Positions 6,560 through 10,445 of a stretch of DNA of 10,445 nt are shown in pieces. A model generated the notes under the pieces. It was not told the origin of the DNA. It worked only from the letters and a program-made list of their open reading frames with translations, and searched no databases. Numbering within the stretch: position 1 is the stretch's first letter; every line of letters begins with the position of its first letter. A program made the position numbers and the translations under genes. Source of the stretch: Bacteroidota bacterium. Its GTDB lineage: Bacteria > Bacteroidota > Bacteroidia > Chitinophagales > Chitinophagaceae. The stretch covers positions 1 through 10,445 of the forward strand of contig CANHOY010000038.1 of the NCBI GenBank assembly GCA_947462495.1, given 5' to 3'.

Positions 6560-7084
6560 ATGACGCTTATTAGTGAGCAACAATTGCCCAGCATTGTAAA
6601 AAGACTAGCACATCAAATTCTAGAGACCTATCCTGGCTTAACCAATGCGGTTATAGTTGGTTTACAGCCTAGAGGAGTTTATTTAAGTGATCGTATTGTA
6701 GCTGCTTTACACAACGAATTACCAGCAAATCAAGTACAATATGGCAAATTGGATATCACTTTTTATAGAGATGATGTCAGAAGAGATTTACATCTAGCTA
6801 AAGCCACCGATTTACCATTTAGTATAGAAGGTAAAACTGTGATTTTAATTGATGATGTATTATTTACAGGCAGGACTATTAGAGCTGCTTTAGATGCCTT
6901 ATTGTCCTTTGGCAGACCTTCTAAAGTAAGCTTATGCGTATTGGTAGATCGCAAACCCAGTAGAGAATTACCCATCCAACCCGATTTCACTGGAAAAGAA
7001 ATGGTAGATATCACCCCCTATAAAGTAAAAGTGAGATGGAAGGAGAATGATGGGGTGGATGATGTTATTTTATTAGTAGATTAG
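6560..7084 (+). CDS. pyrR: PyrR: pyr operon regulator / uracil phosphoribosyltransferase
   Basis: PyrR proteins bind UMP and pyr mRNA in many Gram-positive bacteria to control attenuation, and also make UMP from uracil and PRPP. The 174-residue product has normal length. Visible family motifs are VGLQPRGVYLSDRI (33-46), the LDITFYRDDVRRD stretch (64-76), the PRPP loop ILIDDVLFTGRTI (95-107), and the C-terminal ELPIQPDFTGKEM (136-148). Where Bacillus PyrR has DRGHRELP, this one reads DRKPSRELP. Being next to pyrB, 27 nt upstream, supports a pyrimidine role. I find no PyrR-binding loop or attenuator in the 80 bp before it or in the pyrR-pyrB gap, so RNA control is not shown here; it may act mainly as a salvage enzyme. 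Confidence 0.93.
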   Translation: MTLISEQQLPSIVKRLAHQILETYPGLTNAVIVGLQPRGVYLSDRIVAALHNELPANQVQYGKLDITFYRDDVRRDLHLAKATDLPFSIEGKTVILIDDVLFTGRTIRAALDALLSFGRPSKVSLCVLVDRKPSRELPIQPDFTGKEMVDITPYKVKVRWKENDGVDDVILLVD

Positions 7085-7096
7085 AAAAAATTGTAT

Positions 7097-7104
7097 TAAT
7101 TTTG
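7097..7104 (+). promoter_or_regulatory. Possible internal promoter of pyrB (-7 box)
   Basis: TAATTTTG in the 27-bp gap between pyrR and pyrB matches TAnnTTTG exactly and ends 7 nt before the pyrB ATG, the same spacing as at nrnA. There is no TTTG about 20 bp upstream (that position holds TTAG, inside the end of pyrR), so the promoter may be weak or absent. Confidence 0.45.
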
Positions 7105-7111
7105 TTTTTTA

Positions 7112-8044
7112 ATGGCACTAACTACCAAACATCTTCTTGGTATCAAGGACCTCAATTCCGAGGATATCCAACTTATTTTATCTACAGCTACTCAATTCAA
7201 AGAAGTTTTACAAAGACCTGTTAAAAAAGTTCCCACTTTAAGAGACGTCACTATTGTGAACCTTTTTTACGAAAATTCAACCCGAACCAGAATTTCCTTC
7301 GAATTGGCCGAAAAACGCTTGTCTGCAGATGTAGTCAATTTCACTGTTTCCAATTCATCGGCTGCCAAAGGCGAAACCTTATTGGATACGGTAAATAATA
7401 TCCTAAGTATGAAAGTAGATATGGTGGTGATGAGGCATAGCGCTTCAGGAGCCCCGCATTACTTAGCAAAACATATTGATGCAGCAATTATCAACGCTGG
7501 AGACGGTATCAATGAACACCCCACACAAGCTTTATTAGATGCTTTTTCCATGCAGGAAAAAATGGGAAAATTAGCTGGACTAAAAGTGGCCATCATCGGA
7601 GACATTATGCATAGTAGGGTAGCTTTAAGCAATATCTATTTACTAAAGAAAATGGGGGCTGAAGTGATGGTCTCTGGCCCGCCAACCCTTATTCCTACCT
7701 TTTTGAAAGAAGCCATGGATATTCAAATTGAATATAATATCGACAAAGCCCTAGCTTGGTGCGATGTGGCCAATGTACTTAGAATTCAATTAGAAAGGCA
7801 AAATCAGCCTTTATTCTCCTCTTTAAGGGAATATAACTTAGCCTATGGCATCAGTATGAATAGGCTAAATAAGCTCAATAAAGAAATTCTCATCATGCAC
7901 CCAGGCCCCATTAATCGCGGGGTAGAAATGGACAGCGATGTAGCCAATGGGCCTCATTCTATTATTTTAGACCAAGTTGAAAACGGAGTTGCGGTTAGAA
8001 TGGCCTGCTTATACCTATTAACTGGACGTACCAATCCAGCATAA
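7112..8044 (+). CDS. pyrB: Aspartate carbamoyltransferase catalytic subunit
   Basis: PyrB condenses carbamoyl phosphate with L-aspartate to N-carbamoyl-aspartate, the committed step of pyrimidine synthesis. The 310-residue sequence has all the expected catalytic motifs: STRTR at 56-60 (carbamoyl phosphate binding), K86 in SAAKGETL, MRH at 107-109, EHPTQ at 135-139, GDIMHSRV at 163-170, LRIQLER at 223-229, and MHPGPINRG at 262-270. Length and motifs are those of a catalytic chain; no pyrI regulatory-chain gene is visible in this window. It lies between pyrR and coaD on the same strand. A perfect -7 box just before its ATG suggests it may be transcribed separately as well as from upstream of pyrR. 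Confidence 0.97.
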   Translation: MALTTKHLLGIKDLNSEDIQLILSTATQFKEVLQRPVKKVPTLRDVTIVNLFYENSTRTRISFELAEKRLSADVVNFTVSNSSAAKGETLLDTVNNILSMKVDMVVMRHSASGAPHYLAKHIDAAIINAGDGINEHPTQALLDAFSMQEKMGKLAGLKVAIIGDIMHSRVALSNIYLLKKMGAEVMVSGPPTLIPTFLKEAMDIQIEYNIDKALAWCDVANVLRIQLERQNQPLFSSLREYNLAYGISMNRLNKLNKEILIMHPGPINRGVEMDSDVANGPHSIILDQVENGVAVRMACLYLLTGRTNPA

Positions 8045-8079
8045 TTGGATTAGTTCTAACAATTTTCATACTTTTAGGC

Positions 8080-8550
8080 ATGCAAAGAATCTGCTTATTC
8101 CCTGGAACTTTTGACCCTGTAACCTTAGGTCATATTGATATTATAAACAGGTCCTTGCCATTGTTTGATAAAGTAATAGTAGGTATAGGTATCAATGCTT
8201 CTAAAGACCCTATGTTTACAGCCGATCAAAGAAAGCGATGGTTTGATGAAATTTACAAAAATCAACCTCAGGTTGAAGTAGCCGTCTATGATGGATTAAC
8301 TGTTAAGTTTTGTCAATCGATAGGGGCTCAATTTATTTTAAGAGGCATTCGCTATGTAAGCGATTTTGAATACGAAAAAACCATTGCAGATGCCAATCGC
8401 ACAATGGATCGTCATATTGAAACCATCTTTTTAACAGGAGAACCTAAATACACTTCTGTGGCCTCTACCATTGTAAGAGATATTATAAGAAATGGTGGAG
8501 ATGCATCTCCTTTTTTGCCAGAAGCGGTTATCAAAAGTTTAGTGAAATAA
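8080..8550 (+). CDS. coaD: Pantetheine-phosphate adenylyltransferase
   Basis: CoaD transfers AMP from ATP to 4'-phosphopantetheine, giving dephospho-CoA, the penultimate step of coenzyme A synthesis. The 156-residue length is normal. The nucleotidyltransferase signature is clear: FPGTFDPVTLGH at 7-18 with the T-x-G-H nucleotide motif (TLGH, 15-18), the R88 region LRGIRYVSDFEYE (87-99), and TSVASTIVRDI at 125-135 in place of the ISSTxxR-type loop. It lies 35 nt after pyrB on the same strand; TACTTTTA at 8069-8076 resembles a -7 box but lacks the final G. Co-transcription with pyrB is probable, with no obvious metabolic reason. It converges with the Nudix gene at an 11-bp gap. Confidence 0.97.
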   Translation: MQRICLFPGTFDPVTLGHIDIINRSLPLFDKVIVGIGINASKDPMFTADQRKRWFDEIYKNQPQVEVAVYDGLTVKFCQSIGAQFILRGIRYVSDFEYEKTIADANRTMDRHIETIFLTGEPKYTSVASTIVRDIIRNGGDASPFLPEAVIKSLVK

Positions 8551-8561
8551 TTTCCCATTAA

Positions 8562-8990
8562 TTAACTGACCTCATTTATTTTTAATCGATAAGCTTCAAT
8601 CACTTCTAAAATGGTGGGATAAGTTTGCATCAAACATTTTTTGGCGGTGGCTAAGGAATGCCATTCTATTTTTTCAATGTCTTCGGTGGTTTGAGGTATT
8701 CCATTTTGAGCCGTAGCAATGGTCATATGAAACCAATAAGTTCTTTTCACAACTTCTTCCTCTAAATATTTATCAAAATAGATATGATTCGTAAATTTTA
8801 ATAATTCATGTAATTGAATATTTTGTATTCCTGTTTCTTCCTGCACTTCTCTAATGGCACAGGTTTGAATCGTTTCGCCCTCGTCTAATTTCCCCTTGGG
8901 TAAATCCCAAAATCCCCGTCTAAAGATCCATAATATTTCTCCCTGGGGATTGGTGACCAGGCCGCCTGCGGCTATTATTTGTTTTGGCAT
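8562..8990 (-). CDS. Nudix hydrolase
   Basis: Nudix enzymes hydrolyse nucleoside diphosphates linked to another group. The 142-residue protein has a perfect Nudix box at 33-55: G33, E39, then REVQEETGI (47-55), fitting GX5EX7REUXEEXGU. Ahead of it, WIFRRGFWDLPKGKLDEGE (21-39) is the usual lead-in strand. The KGKLDEGE region and the later EEVVKRTYWF (near 76-86) resemble small MutT/diadenosine-polyphosphate-type Nudix enzymes, but the substrate cannot be assigned. The start is the ATG at 8990 (MPKQIIAAGG); the open frame continues to a TTG at 9077 but that would cover the pyrE start. It is divergent from pyrE, with 79 bp between starts, and convergent with coaD. Confidence 0.9.
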   Translation of the reverse strand: MPKQIIAAGGLVTNPQGEILWIFRRGFWDLPKGKLDEGETIQTCAIREVQEETGIQNIQLHELLKFTNHIYFDKYLEEEVVKRTYWFHMTIATAQNGIPQTTEDIEKIEWHSLATAKKCLMQTYPTILEVIEAYRLKINEVS

Positions 8991-9043
8991 AAAAATGTGT
9001 ATAGTATTTAGTAACTCCTGAAGTGAATGTAGCAATTTGACTT

Positions 9044-9051
9044 TAAATTCG
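9044..9051 (+). promoter_or_regulatory. Possible pyrE -7 box
   Basis: TAAATTCG differs from TAnnTTTG at one base and lies 18 nt before the pyrE ATG. No convincing -33 element is visible. It is the best candidate in the 79-bp pyrE/Nudix intergenic region. Confidence 0.3.
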
Positions 9052-9069
9052 CAGCAAGAAAATATCCTT

Positions 9070-9699
9070 ATGACCAATCAAAAAGCCGTTGCCGAAAAAC
9101 TACTTCAAGTAGGTGCTGTAAAATTAAGCCCAAATAATCCATTTACCTGGGCCAGCGGCTGGAAAAGTCCTATTTATTGTGACAATAGAAAAGTATTGTC
9201 CTTTCCCTATGTGCGTGATTTTATTAAAAGTGAAATGTGTAATGTGATATTTGAAAAATTTGAAGGGGCAGATATGTTGGCCGGTGTAGCCACCGCGGGT
9301 ATTCCTTGGGGTGCTATGGCGGCGGATCAATTAAAACTTCCTTATATCTATGTAAGACCCAAACCCAAAGAACATGGATTAGGCAATCAAATTGAAGGTG
9401 CTTATGCCACTACCAATAAAATTTTAGTGATTGAAGATTTAATCTCCACTGGAAAAAGTAGTTTGCAAGTGGTAGATGTTTTAAGAAATGCTGGATTAGA
9501 AGTAGTAGGGATGGTTTCTATATTTAATTATGGATTTGCATTGGCGGACGAAGCTTTTAAAACAGCCGGTGTTCCTTATTATTCTTTAACCAATTATACA
9601 AGTTTGATAGATTTAGCTGTGGAGAAAGGAGAGGTGGATGCCGCCACTCAAGAAACTTTAATGCAATGGAGAGAAAGTCCAAGTACTTGGAATTTATAG
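9070..9699 (+). CDS. pyrE: Orotate phosphoribosyltransferase
   Basis: PyrE converts orotate and PRPP to OMP, the fifth step of de novo pyrimidine synthesis. The 209-residue protein shows the type I PRTase PRPP loop ILVIEDLISTGKS at 118-130, the catalytic-loop motif RPKPKEHGLGNQIEG at 96-110 with K98, K100 and H102, and the orotate-site region FTWASGWKSPIYCDNR at 25-40. The start is the ATG at 9070 (MTNQKAVAEKLL), where family similarity begins; the frame is open upstream to a TTG at 9037, which adds no recognisable sequence. It stands alone on the plus strand, separated from pyrRB-coaD by the opposite-strand Nudix gene, so it needs its own promoter. It converges with the LEA lipoprotein gene at 24 bp. 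Confidence 0.96.
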   Translation: MTNQKAVAEKLLQVGAVKLSPNNPFTWASGWKSPIYCDNRKVLSFPYVRDFIKSEMCNVIFEKFEGADMLAGVATAGIPWGAMAADQLKLPYIYVRPKPKEHGLGNQIEGAYATTNKILVIEDLISTGKSSLQVVDVLRNAGLEVVGMVSIFNYGFALADEAFKTAGVPYYSLTNYTSLIDLAVEKGEVDAATQETLMQWRESPSTWNL

Positions 9700-9723
9700 G
9701 GATTAGCTCTTAAATCAGTTCAT

Positions 9724-10182
9724 TTAAAGCGCGTCTTTTAAATTTAACTTCTGAGTAGTTTCAAAATTAATAGGGATGGTTTTTGTAAACACGCCTTTAG
9801 ACATGGTAGCGGTTCCTTTAACACCAATTTTCATGGGTCTATTAAAAAGAATATCCACTGTATTTTTTAAAAGTATACTAAGTTCAATTTCCATTTTGGC
9901 AGGTAATTCAAAATTTGAATTGGCAGGAATTACATAAGTAGAATCTAAAGTGTACTTCGTAAGCAATTGATCATTGATAAAAATAGAACAATCTAATTTT
10001 TTTAAACTTAGTTGAAAATTATTCGGATTTTGATATTCGAACTGCGCATTAAACATATTTTTTCCAAAGCTTGCTTTTTCAATTTTAATCGATTTTAAAC
10101 CTTTAAAAACAAAGGGCTTGGGTTCGTTACAGGCCATTAAAAACAAAAAACCACAGGCGATAAGATACTTATTGAAGTTCAT
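9724..10182 (-). CDS. Small LEA-type (WHy-like) lipoprotein
   Basis: The 152-residue protein begins with a lipoprotein signal peptide: MNFNKYLIACGFLFLMAC, lipobox LMAC, lipidated Cys18. The rest is a single beta-rich domain of the LEA type 2 (WHy) kind: FEYQNPNNFQLSLKKLDCSIFIN (48-70), then the SNFELPAKMEIEL stretch, and GVKGTATMS near 120-130. The NPN..L.L pattern followed by a later G-x-G-T strand is what I recognise. Such proteins are found in many Bacteroidota genomes; the function is not known. It should be anchored in the outer or inner membrane facing the periplasm. It is divergent from the WbqC-family gene (72 bp apart) and convergent with pyrE. Confidence 0.75.
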   Translation of the reverse strand: MNFNKYLIACGFLFLMACNEPKPFVFKGLKSIKIEKASFGKNMFNAQFEYQNPNNFQLSLKKLDCSIFINDQLLTKYTLDSTYVIPANSNFELPAKMEIELSILLKNTVDILFNRPMKIGVKGTATMSKGVFTKTIPINFETTQKLNLKDAL

Positions 10183-10217
10183 TTGAAAATTTTGATGAAA
10201 TTATTAGTTATTTGGGG

Positions 10218-10247
10218 TTTGAGAAAATATATTTACACAACTATTTG
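10218..10247 (+). promoter_or_regulatory. Possible promoter of the WbqC-family gene
   Basis: TTTG at 10218-10221 lies 18 nt before ACTATTTG at 10240-10247, which keeps the TTTG half of the -7 box but has AC for TA. The box ends 7 nt before the ATG at 10255, the same distance as at nrnA and pyrB. The mismatch in the TA pair makes this tentative. Confidence 0.35.
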
Positions 10248-10254
10248 TTAACAC

Positions 10255-10445
10255 ATGTTCCTTACCGACTTTCAATATTTTGGCACTATTGGCTTTATTC
10301 AAACCTTATTAAAGCAAACGCAAATTAATTTGGATGCGAGTGCCCCTTTTACAAAAATGAGTTTTAAAAATAGAATGGTAATTGTTGCCTCACAAGGCCC
10401 ATTGAATTTAACCATACCTATTATCGGCGGGAGAGACCAGAAAAC
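10255..10445 (+). CDS. WbqC-family protein, N-terminal part (cut by window edge)
   Basis: Starting at the ATG at 10255, the frame runs open to the window edge, giving the first 63 residues. It reads FLTDFQYFGTIGFIQTLLKQT, then APFTKMSFKNRMVIVASQGPLNLTIPIIGG near 37-60. The pattern (a Y/F-rich start, an F-K-N-R strand followed by G-P-L-x-L-T-I-P) matches the opening of WbqC-like proteins, found in polysaccharide and O-antigen gene clusters and, in Bacteroidota, often alone in the genome. The function is not certain. The rest of the gene lies outside the window. Confidence 0.72.
   Translation, partial: MFLTDFQYFGTIGFIQTLLKQTQINLDASAPFTKMSFKNRMVIVASQGPLNLTIPIIGGRDQK

Noticed and set aside
6666..6682. 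CCTAGAGGAG in pyrR, partly like a PyrR-binding loop (CCnGnGAGG)
   Set aside because: The spacing of the conserved bases is off by one, it lies inside a coding region that encodes a conserved LQPRG motif, and no terminator follows.
9037..9077. Overlapping upstream TTG starts for pyrE (9037) and the Nudix gene (9077)
   Set aside because: Both would make the divergent genes overlap at their 5' ends, and neither extension matches its family; the ATGs at 9070 and 8990 fit.

Overview
The window looks like ordinary chromosomal housekeeping DNA from an AT-rich member of the Bacteroidota. The support for that is: perfect matches to the Bacteroidota -7 promoter box (TAnnTTTG) in front of several genes, an almost complete lack of Shine-Dalgarno sites, a recF-DUF721 (DciA-like) pair, a DUF1599 protein next to a DoxX/MauE-like membrane protein of the BT_3928 type, and a LEA-type lipoprotein beside a WbqC-family gene. 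A Chitinophagaceae-like (Sediminibacterium-like) origin is my guess from gene content and is not demonstrated. I see no IS element, phage gene, CRISPR array, tRNA or rRNA, and every complete gene keeps an intact reading frame.

Layout. 1-102: noncoding, ending in a hairpin terminator for ndk. 103-519 (-): ndk. 595-1611 and 1614-2504 (+): an nrnA-like DHH phosphoesterase and a lipoprotein FKBP isomerase, two bases apart. 2521-2555: a strong two-way terminator. 2560-3384 (-): folP. 3464-4009 and 4020-5090 (+): the DUF1599 protein and a DoxX/MauE-like membrane protein with a periplasmic thioredoxin-like tail. 6479 down to 5095 (-): recF followed by a short DUF721/DciA-like gene. 6560-8550 (+): pyrR, pyrB and coaD. 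8562-8990 (-): a Nudix hydrolase. 9070-9699 (+): pyrE. 9724-10182 (-): a small LEA-type lipoprotein. 10255-10445 (+): the first 63 codons of a WbqC-family protein cut by the window edge.

How the genes relate. Nucleotide metabolism is the main theme: Ndk (NTP pools), NrnA (short RNA or pApA recycling), PyrR/PyrB/PyrE (UMP synthesis and uracil salvage) and a Nudix enzyme. Cofactor synthesis is represented by FolP (folate) and CoaD (coenzyme A). RecF and the DciA-like protein belong to DNA replication and repair. FKBP, the DoxX/MauE-like protein and the LEA lipoprotein act in the cell envelope. Transcription units alternate strands frequently, so the window has several short divergent promoter regions of about 70-80 bp and several very tight convergent junctions.

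I did not find a new multi-gene system. The points most worth a second look are the TAnnTTTG-N7-ATG spacing at gene starts (possible near-leaderless mRNAs), the palindromic divergent promoter between ndk and nrnA, the internally duplicated DUF1599 protein, the altered pterin-site motifs in FolP, and a pyrR gene with no visible pyr attenuator.
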